DNA of 39,633 nucleotides from Lachnospiraceae bacterium (GTDB lineage: Bacteria; Bacillota; Clostridia; Lachnospirales; Lachnospiraceae), in contig VSNM01000041.1 of assembly GCA_009774245.1 (NCBI GenBank), positions 1-39,633 on the forward strand. The letters are read 5' to 3'. The stretch's first letter is position 1. Every line of letters begins with the position of its first letter. A model generated the notes under the pieces. It saw only the letters and a program-made list of their open reading frames with translations, was not told where the DNA came from and made no database searches. A program made the translations under genes and the position numbers. Below, piece by piece: positions 8,696-17,126 of the stretch.

Positions 8696-9277
8696 CTAAA
8701 TCTCTACATTTAATTCTGTTTTCTGTTCCGCTTCCTCCTCCGCCTGTCTCCTGAAGTCCTCCATCTGTTCCGGATTCAACATCGGGAGATCCCCTAGCGA
8801 CTTTACCCCGAATGTCCTCAAAAATTCCTCCGTCGTTCCAAACAGCAGCGGGCGCCCCGGCGCATCGAGACGTCCGAGCTCCTGAATCAGGTTAAATTCC
8901 AGCAGTCTGTTCACTGCATGGTCACAGCTCACTCCCCGTATCTTCTCCACCTCAAGCCTTGTCACCGGCTGCTTGTACGCGATGATCGAGAGCGTCTCGA
9001 GCAGCGTATCTGTCAGAACATATTTGCGTGGAGCCTTCGCCACCTTGATCAGGTACTCATACAGCTCCGGCTTCGTACAGAGCTGCACCGCGTTTTCCAG
9101 CTCCACGATGTAGATTCCTCTGTCTGCTTTCTTGTATTTATCGTTCATTTTGGCGATCACTTCACGGATTTCCTTCTGTGGCATCTCCAATACATGCTCC
9201 AGACTCGACAGCGCCACAGAGTCTCCCATCGCAAACAACACTGCCTCGATCACCGCCATTATCTTCTTTTCACTCAT
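8696..9277 (-). CDS. scpB: segregation and condensation protein B
   Basis: At 193 residues it matches the usual ScpB length. Recognisable stretches are AVIEAVLFAMGDSV at the start, DTLLETLSIIAYKQPVTRLEVEKIRGVSCDHAVNRLLE in the winged-helix region, and LGRLDAPGRPLLFGTTEEFLRTFG near the end. ScpB binds ScpA and the SMC ATPase to form the condensin that organises and segregates the chromosome. It follows scpA by 48 bp, the standard order. An AGGG element about 11 nt before the ATG is the likely ribosome site. Confidence 0.96.
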   Translation of the reverse strand: MSEKKIMAVIEAVLFAMGDSVALSSLEHVLEMPQKEIREVIAKMNDKYKKADRGIYIVELENAVQLCTKPELYEYLIKVAKAPRKYVLTDTLLETLSIIAYKQPVTRLEVEKIRGVSCDHAVNRLLEFNLIQELGRLDAPGRPLLFGTTEEFLRTFGVKSLGDLPMLNPEQMEDFRRQAEEEAEQKTELNVEI

Positions 9278-9325
9278 TCTGATATAACCCTCAAAAACCG
9301 CTTTACCGATATCAAACCGGACCAG

Positions 9326-10075
9326 TCACGCCGCGAGACTAGATGTGATGATGATGTCCGCAAAGGTATCCTCCTGTTCGATCGAGATTATTCCCTGTTT
9401 CATCATCTCGAGCATCGCCATGAATGTGACGATCACCTCCATCTTGCTTCCCTGCTTCTCCAAGAGACTCCGGAAACTGAATTTCCTGTGATTCTTTACA
9501 TACTCCTCTATGTAGCTCTGCTTCTCCTCCAGATTGATCTCGTCCTTCTCGATCTTGCCAAACTGGCTTCTGATCGGATCGATCTTATCCTCCTGCCGCC
9601 GCATGACCGACTTGAAGATCTCATGGAGCTTTGCCAGCGTGACGTCTCCCACGAGCTCCTCATAATCGATCGGATACTGATAATCCGCAACCTCCCTGGG
9701 CAGCATGGGCTTCTTGAACCAGCTCTTCGCCGCGTCCACCTGCTTGTCCCGCAGTTCAAATGCCATGTACTTGTACATCTTGTACTCGAGCAGCTTCTGT
9801 ACGAGCTCTGCTCTGGGGTCCTCCTCCTCACCCTCCTCGTTGACTTCCCTGGGAAGGAGCATTCTGCACTTGATATCGAGCAGAGTCGCCGCCATCACGA
9901 GAAATTCACTCATGACATTCATGTCCTGCGTCTGCATATTTTTGATATAATCCAGATATTGTTCTGTGATCACCACAATCGGTATATCATAGATGTCTAT
10001 CTTGTTCTTTTCTATCAGATAGAGAAGCAGATCCAACGGTCCCTCAAACACTGTAAGCCGCACAGACAATCCCAT
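9326..10075 (-). CDS. scpA: segregation and condensation protein A (kleisin)
   Basis: The start at 10075 gives MGLSVRLTVFEGPLDLLLYL, the conserved beginning of ScpA, behind a GGGGG site; a longer in-frame ORF to 10144 adds 23 non-conserved residues. The resulting length is 249 residues. The N-terminal kleisin part (FEGPLDLLLYLIEKNKIDIYDIPI) contacts the SMC neck. The C-terminal part (VIVTFMAMLEMMKQGIISIEQEDTFADI) is the winged helix that contacts the other SMC head. The middle is charged and rich in Glu and Lys. It acts with ScpB and SMC in chromosome condensation. Confidence 0.96.
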   Translation of the reverse strand: MGLSVRLTVFEGPLDLLLYLIEKNKIDIYDIPIVVITEQYLDYIKNMQTQDMNVMSEFLVMAATLLDIKCRMLLPREVNEEGEEEDPRAELVQKLLEYKMYKYMAFELRDKQVDAAKSWFKKPMLPREVADYQYPIDYEELVGDVTLAKLHEIFKSVMRRQEDKIDPIRSQFGKIEKDEINLEEKQSYIEEYVKNHRKFSFRSLLEKQGSKMEVIVTFMAMLEMMKQGIISIEQEDTFADIIITSSLAA

Positions 10076-10153
10076 ACATAACCCCCAACCTTTTGTATAC
10101 ACTCCATTATGATCTATTTTACAAAGAATCCGTAGAAAATGCAATGCGAACTG

Positions 10154-11020
10154 TTATTCGCACGGTTTTAATACGACCTCGTAGAGCTCCGCCGGATTAA
10201 AGAAACGAAACGGCAGCGTGTGGGAGCCAAGTCCTCTCCCCAGAAGCATGACGGCCGCGCCGCTTCGATAGACGCCGCCGTCATATTTCGGAAAAATTTT
10301 GTAGGACGGGGCAATCACGCCGCCCAGAACCGGCAGGCGCATAATGCCGCCATGCACATGGCCTGAGAGTACCAGCTGTGCCCCCCACCTGGCATAATCC
10401 TCAAAATAATCCGGGTTGTGTGCGATCAGGATATTACACTTCCTGTCGTCACACTCCGGAAGCGTCTCCTGCAGATAGTTTTCCTTCATTTTCTTTATCC
10501 TGAAATGGGCAAAATAGTCCAGAGCCAAATCCAGCCCCGTCATCCTGATATTATACTCGGGCAGATCGACAGACTCATTTTGCAGCACGCGCACATTCCT
10601 GCCGTCAACCGCCCGCATCAGCTGATCAAACTTGTCGCCAAAACGCTCTGTGTCCTCCTGCATCTTTGACTCATGATTTCCCAATCCATAATAAATCCTG
10701 TATCTGGAGCTGAGCGCCTTCACCAGCTCAATCCCAGGCGTCATATCCTCATTGACCTGCGAAGTGACCAGATCACCCGCCAACACGATAAAATCCGGAT
10801 TGATCTTGTGAACCGCGTCAATCACTTTATCGTTCTGACTGCCATACACTTTATCGTGCAGGTCTGATATCAGTACAAACCTGCACTCCTTTGACAGATT
10901 AGATATCGCAAGCTCCACCCGCACTGTCACAAAACGATTTCCATCTATGATGCCGACTGCCAGAAGCGCTGCTGCCAGCAGAATTATAATCAGCAAAATC
11001 GTCCCAAACATACTCTGCAT
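10154..11020 (-). CDS. membrane-anchored metallophosphoesterase, YkuE-like
   Basis: The protein has 288 residues. A single N-terminal hydrophobic helix (about 5-25) anchors a calcineurin-like phosphoesterase domain. The metal-binding motifs are all visible: SDLHDK, GDLV, GNHE and GHVHGG. Homologues act on lipid-linked or small phosphoesters outside or at the membrane; the substrate cannot be told from sequence. The ATG has an AGGAG site 6 nt upstream and lies 15 bp after the carboxypeptidase gene, which suggests co-transcription and a loose link to envelope metabolism. Confidence 0.88.
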   Translation of the reverse strand: MQSMFGTILLIIILLAAALLAVGIIDGNRFVTVRVELAISNLSKECRFVLISDLHDKVYGSQNDKVIDAVHKINPDFIVLAGDLVTSQVNEDMTPGIELVKALSSRYRIYYGLGNHESKMQEDTERFGDKFDQLMRAVDGRNVRVLQNESVDLPEYNIRMTGLDLALDYFAHFRIKKMKENYLQETLPECDDRKCNILIAHNPDYFEDYARWGAQLVLSGHVHGGIMRLPVLGGVIAPSYKIFPKYDGGVYRSGAAVMLLGRGLGSHTLPFRFFNPAELYEVVLKPCE

Positions 11021-11035
11021 ATTTTTCTCCTGTTT

Positions 11036-12238
11036 CTACACCAGATATTTGATCAGTACCCTCTTTAGATAATCGATAAAAACTGCCTTCTCCACCGGTT
11101 CAGACGCTACGATCGGCATTCTGCCCAGCTCCCTGCCATCCAGGCTGTAGCTGATATATCCGACCTCCATCCCCTTCTCGACAGGAGCCGTCACAACATC
11201 GGCATACTGGTACTTCTTCTCGATTTTATTAAAATCCGCACCCGTGACGTCGAGATACCGGAATGCCCCCTTGGGCTCCACTGCAAGCCGCTCCGCCTTA
11301 CCGCCTGTCACCGGAAGATCTCCCAACGGCTGCTTATTCTCATCCACATACAATCTGGTGACTGCAAAACCGTATTCCAGCAATATCTGTGCCTCCGAAA
11401 AGCGCACTTTGGGATCAGGAGCGCCCATGATGACCGCAATCAGGTCTATGTTATTCTTGCTCGCCGTGGCGCTGAAACAGTACTTTGCCGCGCTCGTCGA
11501 ACCGGTCTTCAGGCCCGTCGTCCACTGATACTGCTTCAACAGCTTGTTGGTGCTTGCCAACGTGAACGGCTCGCTGCCCCTGCTGGTCACATGGGTGATG
11601 TCCTCCATCCAGATCTTTGTGTATTGATAGACCTGCGGATATCTCGTGATCAGCTCCCTTGACATGAGCGCCACATCCCTTGCGGTCGTGTAGTGCGCAC
11701 TGTCCGAGGTCAGACCGCAGCAGTCGACAAAATGTGTGTTTGCCATACCAAGCTGCGCAGCCTTCTCGTTCATCATATTGACAAACTCTGACTCACTCCC
11801 CGCGACATACTCCGCCATCGCCACCGATGCGTCATTGCCACTCGCCACGGTAATGCACTTGATCAGCGTATCCACAGTCTGCACCTCACCCTCATCCAGA
11901 AAGACCTGTGAGCCTCCCATTGACTTGGCATAGGCGCTTGTGATCACCTCATCCTCCAGATGAATCCTGCCCTTTTCGAGCGCCTCAAAAATGAGAATCA
12001 GTGTCATGATCTTTGTGATGCTCGCCGGACTCCGCATCTCATCCGGATTTTTTTCAAACAGTACCGTACCCGTGGATGCCTCCATCAGGATTGCTGACGG
12101 AGTTTCCAGACTGACCGCCGTGGAATTGATTGTGGTATTTCTGGCTGTTTCCTCTGCAAACGCTGTGCTTTGTGCCAAAACGACAATAAGCATTACTGCC
12201 GCCATCATTCTATATAATTTTTTCCTGACTGATTTCAT
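11036..12238 (-). CDS. D-alanyl-D-alanine carboxypeptidase (PBP5/DacF family, peptidase S11)
   Basis: This 400-residue secreted enzyme has a signal peptide (about 1-29, cleaved after AFA) and the three S11 motifs: Ser73-Lys76 (SITK), Ser133-Gly-Asn (SGN) and Lys244-Thr-Gly (KTG). It removes the terminal D-Ala from peptidoglycan pentapeptides and so limits cross-linking. Residues from about 280 form the beta-rich C-terminal domain of the PBP5 type, and the tail (FIDYLKRVLIKYLV) looks like an amphipathic membrane anchor. The place upstream of scpAB fits dacF of spore-forming Firmicutes, but vegetative DacA-type roles cannot be excluded. A GAGGT ribosome site precedes the ATG. Confidence 0.92.
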   Translation of the reverse strand: MKSVRKKLYRMMAAVMLIVVLAQSTAFAEETARNTTINSTAVSLETPSAILMEASTGTVLFEKNPDEMRSPASITKIMTLILIFEALEKGRIHLEDEVITSAYAKSMGGSQVFLDEGEVQTVDTLIKCITVASGNDASVAMAEYVAGSESEFVNMMNEKAAQLGMANTHFVDCCGLTSDSAHYTTARDVALMSRELITRYPQVYQYTKIWMEDITHVTSRGSEPFTLASTNKLLKQYQWTTGLKTGSTSAAKYCFSATASKNNIDLIAVIMGAPDPKVRFSEAQILLEYGFAVTRLYVDENKQPLGDLPVTGGKAERLAVEPKGAFRYLDVTGADFNKIEKKYQYADVVTAPVEKGMEVGYISYSLDGRELGRMPIVASEPVEKAVFIDYLKRVLIKYLV

Positions 12239-12340
12239 AAAGCAGACCTCATACCTTACTTATATGAAATCTATGCCGGACCGCCGTGTTATATGACTCT
12301 TTTTCGATAAGGAGCTGTGCAGAAATAACTGTGCATGCAA

Positions 12341-12368
12341 CAAGCAGGGAGAATGCTTTCCCTGCTTG
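12341..12368 (-). terminator. stem-loop downstream of the CmpB-like gene
   Basis: A perfect 10-bp inverted repeat, CAAGCAGGGA with TCCCTGCTTG, and an 8-nt loop lie just past the stop of the gene at 12381-13007. No good T run follows on the minus strand, so termination may be weak. The rest of 12239-12380 shows only the leader of the carboxypeptidase gene. Confidence 0.45.
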
Positions 12369-12380
12369 TCTAAAGTACAA

Positions 12381-13007
12381 CTATCTTCCTGTCAGTCGAT
12401 GATAAAAACCAACGATCTCCTCTTTCTTTTCATACAGGCCTTCTCTCGTCTCCTCGTCAAGCTTTACTGACATTGCGAAATGATAGCCAAAATCGATGAT
12501 GCCTGTCGCAAAAACAAACAAAATCATCCTGACTCCCCATCTCACAGGGTATCTGTCCACAAAACTGATGACCTTATCAAACAGAAACGTGATGATAATG
12601 ACCGCATAAAGCCCCCACGCCAGCGTGCTTTCCAGACAGATCACGCCTTTATAGTTGCAGAACTTATCGTTATAATCCCACCACACTTCGCCAAAAAGCT
12701 TCATCATAAGCTTTGCCACCAGAAACTCAAACGCTGTCGCGAGCAATGCCCCGATGATATACAATGCCACGATGTTATCGGCAAACGGGTGCAGTATGAT
12801 GTACCCCAACGTGGCCCCGACGCCATAGATCGGACAGAACGGTCCTGTCATAAACCCTCTGTTGGTAAGCTTTCTGTTGCAAAGCGATATGTAAATTGAC
12901 TCGACCATCCAGCCGATCACGCTAAACAGGAAAAAACAGGCGACAAGATGATACAAATCGTATCCCGCCAGATGGTACCTGCTCATCCATATCGATAATC
13001 TCTCCAC
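12381..13007 (-). CDS. CmpB-like membrane protein (putative ABC-transporter type IV family, PF06541)
   Basis: About 208 residues with four to five hydrophobic segments. The family signature is clear: FFLFSVIGWMVESIYISL, then NRGFMTGPFCPIYGVGA, and later WWDYNDKFCNYKGVICLESTLAWG. Proteins of this family are common in Firmicutes, and their function is unknown despite the transporter name. I chose the GTG at 13007 because an AGGAG stands 8 nt upstream. A GTG at 13016 and an ATG at 12986 are alternatives. Nothing in the neighbourhood suggests a role. Confidence 0.8.
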   Translation of the reverse strand: MERLSIWMSRYHLAGYDLYHLVACFFLFSVIGWMVESIYISLCNRKLTNRGFMTGPFCPIYGVGATLGYIILHPFADNIVALYIIGALLATAFEFLVAKLMMKLFGEVWWDYNDKFCNYKGVICLESTLAWGLYAVIIITFLFDKVISFVDRYPVRWGVRMILFVFATGIIDFGYHFAMSVKLDEETREGLYEKKEEIVGFYHRLTGR

Positions 13008-13052
13008 TCTCCCCACTCCTCATTCTTTGAAAACAGTTTTCCTCGCGGACGC

Positions 13053-13086
13053 AAAAATCCCTGGCATAAACACAGCCAAGGATTTT
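13053..13086 (-). terminator. rpsU terminator
   Basis: AAAATCCCTGGC (13054-13065) pairs with GCCAAGGATTTT (13075-13086), with a G-U pair in the minus-strand RNA and a 9-nt loop, ending in T residues. It lies 18 bp after the rpsU stop. Confidence 0.7.
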
Positions 13087-13103
13087 GATTCAATTAATAT
13101 AAA

Positions 13104-13280
13104 TTAATTATATTTACGCTTTCTAGCTGCCTCAGACTTCTTCTTACGTTTTACGCTTGGCTTCTCATAATGCTCTCTTTTACGGATTTCCTGCTGAATT
13201 CCGGCCTTAGCGCAGCTTCTTTTAAATCTGCGTAAAGCGCTATCCAAAGTCTCGTTCTCTTTCACGATTACATTTGACAT
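13104..13280 (-). CDS. rpsU: 30S ribosomal protein S21
   Basis: A 58-residue basic protein starting MSNVIVKENETLDSALRRFK and ending in a Lys/Arg-rich tail (KRKKKSEAARKRKYN), the normal size and sequence for bS21. It binds the 30S platform near the anti-Shine-Dalgarno region and helps initiation. It is a single-gene unit with its own near-consensus promoter and terminator. A GGAGGGAGG purine tract lies in the leader. Confidence 0.97.
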   Translation of the reverse strand: MSNVIVKENETLDSALRRFKRSCAKAGIQQEIRKREHYEKPSVKRKKKSEAARKRKYN

Positions 13281-13356
13281 ACTATCACACCTAACCTCCC
13301 TCCAGCCTCTATTATTGTGTGCCAGACTGTTCGGGTATACTTAATTGCACATTTCG

Positions 13357-13384
13357 ATTATATCACAAAATGAGCACACGTCAA
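13357..13384 (-). promoter_or_regulatory. rpsU promoter
   Basis: On the minus strand TTGACG (13379-13384) and TATAAT (13357-13362) are separated by 16 bp, a near-consensus housekeeping sigma promoter about 77 bp before the rpsU ATG. Confidence 0.7.
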
Positions 13385-13414
13385 TAGTTTTTTTAATATT
13401 ATTTTATTTTATTC

Positions 13415-14224
13415 TTATTTTTTCATAAGATCGTAATAAAAAATGTACTGCTGTAACGTTCCGCTGTTCTTCCCATACCGCGAAAAAGGAAATCCATCCG
13501 GATACTGCGCCGCCATCACCTTGTTGATATGCGTGTCCCTTGGAAACGCAGCCGTCTGATGCAATGCAAACAGGCATACACAGTCCGCTACCTTCGCGCC
13601 GACGCCGTAAATTTTCAACAGCTTCATCTTTGCCGCGTCATAATCCATCGTCCGCAGCTCTGACAGGTCAATATCGCCGCGGCAAACGCCGTCCGCAGCT
13701 CTGCTGACATATCTGCTCCTATACCCCAGACCGCAGGCGTTCAGATCTTCCAGCGATACGTTGGCCAGAGCCTCCGGCGTCGGAAAGCAAAAATATGTAC
13801 GTCCATCCGCGGTGCCTCTCCTCTCGCCGTACCGGCTGCACAGCGCGCGGACAGAGCTCTGTATCCGCCCAATGTTATTATTCTGTGAGATGAGAAAGGA
13901 TATCAGCATCTCCCACAGCTCCTGATGCAGTATCCGGATACCTCTTCCGTATTCTGCCGCCGCTGACAGATACGCGTCATTCGCGTCAATACCTGCTATA
14001 ATCGCGGCATAATCTGTCTCCAGATCAAAATAAGCTTCCCAGAGTGTATCGAACTCTTCCTGTGTGCAGTCAAAGCAAATCGAATTACCTGTCTGTACCA
14101 TTTCCAGATATTTGCCAAAAGCAACGAGTCCATATCGGTCATCACTGTACTTTGTCATGCGGAAACACTGACCAGATTCACAGATCTGCGCCAGCGAGAA
14201 GTTATCGCTCTGTATTGTTACCAC
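13415..14224 (-). CDS. OGG1-type 8-oxoguanine DNA glycosylase/AP lyase
   Basis: The 269-residue protein has the helix-hairpin-helix GPD layout of the OGG1 family. ISFLISQNNNIGRIQ starts the glycosylase domain, and KIYGVGAKVADCV contains the candidate catalytic Lys211. FPRDTHI supplies Asp230. The N-terminal part (FSLAQICESGQCFRM) matches the OGG_N domain. It should excise oxidised guanine. The GTG start at 14224 has GGAGG 8 nt upstream, overlapping the end of yebC. Its stop is 4 bp before this start, so the two are probably coupled. Confidence 0.92.
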   Translation of the reverse strand: MVTIQSDNFSLAQICESGQCFRMTKYSDDRYGLVAFGKYLEMVQTGNSICFDCTQEEFDTLWEAYFDLETDYAAIIAGIDANDAYLSAAAEYGRGIRILHQELWEMLISFLISQNNNIGRIQSSVRALCSRYGERRGTADGRTYFCFPTPEALANVSLEDLNACGLGYRSRYVSRAADGVCRGDIDLSELRTMDYDAAKMKLLKIYGVGAKVADCVCLFALHQTAAFPRDTHINKVMAAQYPDGFPFSRYGKNSGTLQQYIFYYDLMKK

Positions 14225-14227
14225 ACA

Positions 14228-14956
14228 TTACTCCTCCCAGTTGTGATATACCGCCTGCACATCATCATCCTCGTCGAGCATGTCCAATGTCTTATTCAGA
14301 TTCTTGACTGCAGTCTCATCTGTAAGCGTGACGTAGTTCTGCGGTATCATCGTGACCTCCGCGCTCGCCATCTCGATCTGATTGTCCTGCAGCGCCTTGT
14401 ATACCGCGTCAAAATCCGCCGGCGCAGTCAGAATCTCAAAGCTGTCGTCCTCCTCAGAGAAATCCTCCGCCCCCGCGTCGAGCGCCATCATCATAAGATC
14501 ATCGGCGCTCATCGCACACTCTTCCTTGTCAATAATGATCTGTCCCTTCTCGTCAAACATAAAGGAGACGCAGCCCTGCGTACCGATACTGCCGTTGCCC
14601 TTTGAAAATGCGCTCCTGACATTCGCCGCAGTCCTGTTCTTATTGTCCGTCAACGCCTCGACGATGATCGCGATACCGCTCGGTCCATATCCCTCATAGG
14701 TAACATGTTCATAATTTACCGCATTGCCGTCGCCCGCCGCCTTCTTGATGCCGCGATCAATCGTGTCGTTAGGCATATTGTTTGCTTTCGCTTTCGCGAT
14801 CACCTGCGCCAGCTTGAAGTTATTGGCGGGATCAGGACCTCCCTCCTTCACCGCCACCGCGATCTCGCGGCCGATAATCGTAAAGATTTTGCCCTTTGCC
14901 GCATCGTTCTTTTCCTTTTTGTGTTTAATGTTTGCAAATTTTGAATGTCCTGACAT
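14228..14956 (-). CDS. YebC/PmpR-family protein (TACO1-like)
   Basis: The 242-residue product starts MSGHSKFANIKHKKEKNDAA and carries the expected FTIIGREIAVAVKEGGPDP and NMPNDTIDRGIKKA blocks, so the family call is firm. Members were named as transcriptional regulators; some are now linked to relief of ribosome stalling. Which applies here cannot be read from sequence. The ATG has an AGGAG site 9 nt upstream. It lies just after the CNNM/CBS gene (16 bp gap). Confidence 0.95.
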   Translation of the reverse strand: MSGHSKFANIKHKKEKNDAAKGKIFTIIGREIAVAVKEGGPDPANNFKLAQVIAKAKANNMPNDTIDRGIKKAAGDGNAVNYEHVTYEGYGPSGIAIIVEALTDNKNRTAANVRSAFSKGNGSIGTQGCVSFMFDEKGQIIIDKEECAMSADDLMMMALDAGAEDFSEEDDSFEILTAPADFDAVYKALQDNQIEMASAEVTMIPQNYVTLTDETAVKNLNKTLDMLDEDDDVQAVYHNWEE

Positions 14957-14972
14957 GTTCTATTTCTCCTTT

Positions 14973-16358
14973 TCATTTATCTTCAGAGCCGCCCTCCTCC
15001 TGACCGGATTCTGGCCACTCCTCTTGTTCCAATTTTTTTACCAGCACGGATTGTATCACATTTTTCTCCACCTTCACTATCTTGAATGAATATCCGTCAA
15101 TCTCAACCTCGGAATTCTCGTCCTCATCCGGTATCCGGTCGAGTCTGGATATGAGATATCCGTTGATCGTCTCAAACTCTGTCTCTCCAAATGAGATGTC
15201 AAAGCGCTCCTCCAGATCTTCAAGCTTCGTCATTCCCTCAATGATGTACTCATTCTCGCCCTTTTCCTCAATGTGGTTTTCCTCCGGATCGTATTCGTCC
15301 ATGATATTTCCCACGATTTCCTCCAGAATATCCTCCATCGTCACCAGTCCTGACGTCTGCCCGTACTCGTCCATGACGATCACCATCTGGTTTTTCTCAG
15401 ACTGCATACTGCGGAACAGGTCGTCAATATTCTTGGTCTCAGGCACGAACACTGCCTCCCTGACAAGCCTCTCCACCGTACCGATCGGCTGATTGAGCCC
15501 CTCGTCGGAGGTATGTATCCGCATGGCATCCTTGAGATACAGCACACCGGTCACATGATCGAGATTTTCCTCGTAGACCGGGTATCTGCTGTTGCTCTCC
15601 CTGAGCATAAAAGCAAGCGCCTCCTTAAACGGCGTCGTGCTGTCCAGCGCCATAATATTGTTCCGATGTGTCATGATATCGCTTGCCTTCTTGTCGCCAA
15701 ACTCAAATATATTTGTGATCATCTCCACCTCTCCGGCCTCGAGCACACCAAGCTCATGCCCCTCGTTGACCATCGAGATGATCTCCTCCTCCGTGACATC
15801 CGCCTGCTCGTCCGTATTTCGCAGACCACATATCCACAACAGGCCATTGGCAGAAACCGCGACTATTTTCGTCAGCGGAAAGAGAACGGTCCGCAGGAAC
15901 TGTATCTGTCGTATAAAACAGTACGCCCATGCGTCCGGATATTTCTGCGCGATCTTCTTTGGCAGCAGGATTCCAAATGTCAGTAGCACATACATGAGCA
16001 GAAATGCCGCAAGAATCAGAGCAATCCAGCTCAGCACCACATCACTGACTCCCTGCAAAAAGGATAACTTTGCAAGTTCTTTTTGAAACAGTCCTGACCA
16101 TTTTGGCAGGAAAAAGTATCCCATCACCACCTCGATCAGCGTCGTTATCATCTGAATAGAATTGACATAGATTGTAGCACGCTCAATAATCCGGTTCAGC
16201 AATATGGACTTTTTGTCCTTCTCCTCCTCCGCCCTGCGCTCAATCTCCTTCTCATTCATAAGGTTTATGGCTTTGTTAAACCCGACAAGGACTGCCTCAA
16301 TAAAGAGCAGTACCAAAAACAATATCATACTACAGGCCGAAGCCCCTCCATCGTCCAT
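14973..16358 (-). CDS. hemolysin-family CNNM/CBS transporter (CorC/HlyC-like)
   Basis: About 461 residues from the ATG at 16358, which follows an AAGGAG-rich leader; the in-frame ATG at 16391 would add 11 polar residues. The order is a CNNM domain with four hydrophobic segments (about 1-180), a CBS pair starting near DIMTHRNNIMALDSTTPFKEA and ending near VTMEDILEEIVGNIMDEYD, and a C-terminal CorC_HlyC domain. Homologues export Mg2+ or other divalent ions; the name hemolysin is historical. The last residues are acidic and low in complexity. Confidence 0.9.
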   Translation of the reverse strand: MDDGGASACSMILFLVLLFIEAVLVGFNKAINLMNEKEIERRAEEEKDKKSILLNRIIERATIYVNSIQMITTLIEVVMGYFFLPKWSGLFQKELAKLSFLQGVSDVVLSWIALILAAFLLMYVLLTFGILLPKKIAQKYPDAWAYCFIRQIQFLRTVLFPLTKIVAVSANGLLWICGLRNTDEQADVTEEEIISMVNEGHELGVLEAGEVEMITNIFEFGDKKASDIMTHRNNIMALDSTTPFKEALAFMLRESNSRYPVYEENLDHVTGVLYLKDAMRIHTSDEGLNQPIGTVERLVREAVFVPETKNIDDLFRSMQSEKNQMVIVMDEYGQTSGLVTMEDILEEIVGNIMDEYDPEENHIEEKGENEYIIEGMTKLEDLEERFDISFGETEFETINGYLISRLDRIPDEDENSEVEIDGYSFKIVKVEKNVIQSVLVKKLEQEEWPESGQEEGGSEDK

Positions 16359-16391
16359 CTCTTCCTTCTCTCCTTTATCTCTCTGATACAA

Positions 16392-16570
16392 TCAAGTCTC
16401 ACGCGCCGCTTCTGCGGCTTATTTCCTCTGTGCGCTCCTGTGCAATCGAGTAGGGGATTGCCCTTCTCCACTACTCGCTGCGCCGGGCGTCCGTCAGCCA
16501 ACCGATTTATCGGTTTGATGACATATTTCCCTATGTGAAAAACTATCATATATGGTTTTTCACATTGGTG
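16392..16570. repeat. intergenic stretch with several hairpins, possibly a dispersed repeat
   Basis: The 316 bp between the CNNM/CBS gene and mazF hold no credible gene. There are three palindromes: GCCGC/GCGGC at 16405-16418, AACCGATTTATCGGTT at 16500-16515, and GTGAAAAAC/GTTTTTCAC at 16535-16563. The stretch reads like intergenic repeats I recall from related genomes, but only one copy is present here, so repeat status is unproven. Confidence 0.3.
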
Positions 16571-16579
16571 CCCGTGTGC

Positions 16580-16620
16580 ATAAAACAAAGGCATAACCCA
16601 CAATTTTGCGGGCTATACCT
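16580..16620 (-). terminator. terminator of the alr-mazF unit
   Basis: In the minus-strand RNA, positions 16619-16590 form a stem of up to 14 pairs in which every pair is Watson-Crick or G-U, followed by TTTGTTTT. It lies about 55 bp past the mazF stop. Confidence 0.7.
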
Positions 16621-16674
16621 TTCTAATATAACATTACTATTGAAAAACGTCAATATCTTCCTCACAAGCAAGCC

Positions 16675-17022
16675 TTATGTATCAAGCTCAAGACTGATTT
16701 GCAAGGCTCTGTTGACTCTCTGCATAATCGGGGAATCCAGATGGCACACCTTATCCTTCAGACGTTTTTTATCGATTGTCCGCAACTGCTCCAGCAATAT
16801 CACTGAATCCTTCTCCATGTCGTGATTTCCTGCGTTCAGCGCGATGTGCGTCGGCAGGTTTGCTTTGTTCATCTTGGAGGTGATCGCCGCACAGATCACT
16901 GTCGGGCTGTGCTTGTTCCCCACATCATTCTGAATGATCAGCACCGGCCTGACGCCACCCTGTTCCGAACCTACGACCGGTCTCAAATCTGCATAATAAA
17001 TATCTCCTCTTCTCATCATCAT
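16675..17022 (-). CDS. MazF/PemK-family mRNA interferase
   Basis: The 115-residue protein matches the EndoA/MazF toxin fold: RRGDIYYADLRPVVGSEQGG at the start, then RPVLIIQNDVGN, AAITSK and a C-terminal LLEQLRTIDKKRL helix. Such enzymes cut single-stranded mRNA at short motifs. In many Firmicutes the order is alr, a small RHH antitoxin gene, then mazF. Here only 104 bp lie between alr and mazF, and no antitoxin ORF is visible in them. Three ATG codons in a row (17022, 17019, 17016) follow AGGAG; the second or third has the better spacing. Confidence 0.93.
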   Translation of the reverse strand: MMMRRGDIYYADLRPVVGSEQGGVRPVLIIQNDVGNKHSPTVICAAITSKMNKANLPTHIALNAGNHDMEKDSVILLEQLRTIDKKRLKDKVCHLDSPIMQRVNRALQISLELDT

Positions 17023-17079
17023 ACACTCCTGTCAAATAAATCAATCCTGTATGCTACTATTTTTTCCAGTGATGAAAAT

Positions 17080-17107
17080 TTTATACAATTATGATGCAGA
17101 TTTTCAA
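17080..17107 (-). promoter_or_regulatory. possible mazF promoter in the alr-mazF gap
   Basis: TTGAAA (17102-17107) and TATAAA (17080-17085) on the minus strand are 16 bp apart, about 58 bp before the mazF start codons. This would allow mazF expression apart from alr. Confidence 0.45.
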
Positions 17108-17126
17108 ATCCTTTATCCAAAATAAT

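Noticed and set aside
8918..10081. Plus-strand ORF of 387 codons opposite scpB and scpA
   Set aside because: Antisense shadow of two well conserved genes; Leu/His/Arg-rich composition and no recognisable domain.
16325..16603. Minus-strand ORF of 92 codons before the CNNM/CBS gene
   Set aside because: It runs through palindromes and overlaps the start of the transporter gene; the sequence looks like translated intergenic repeat.
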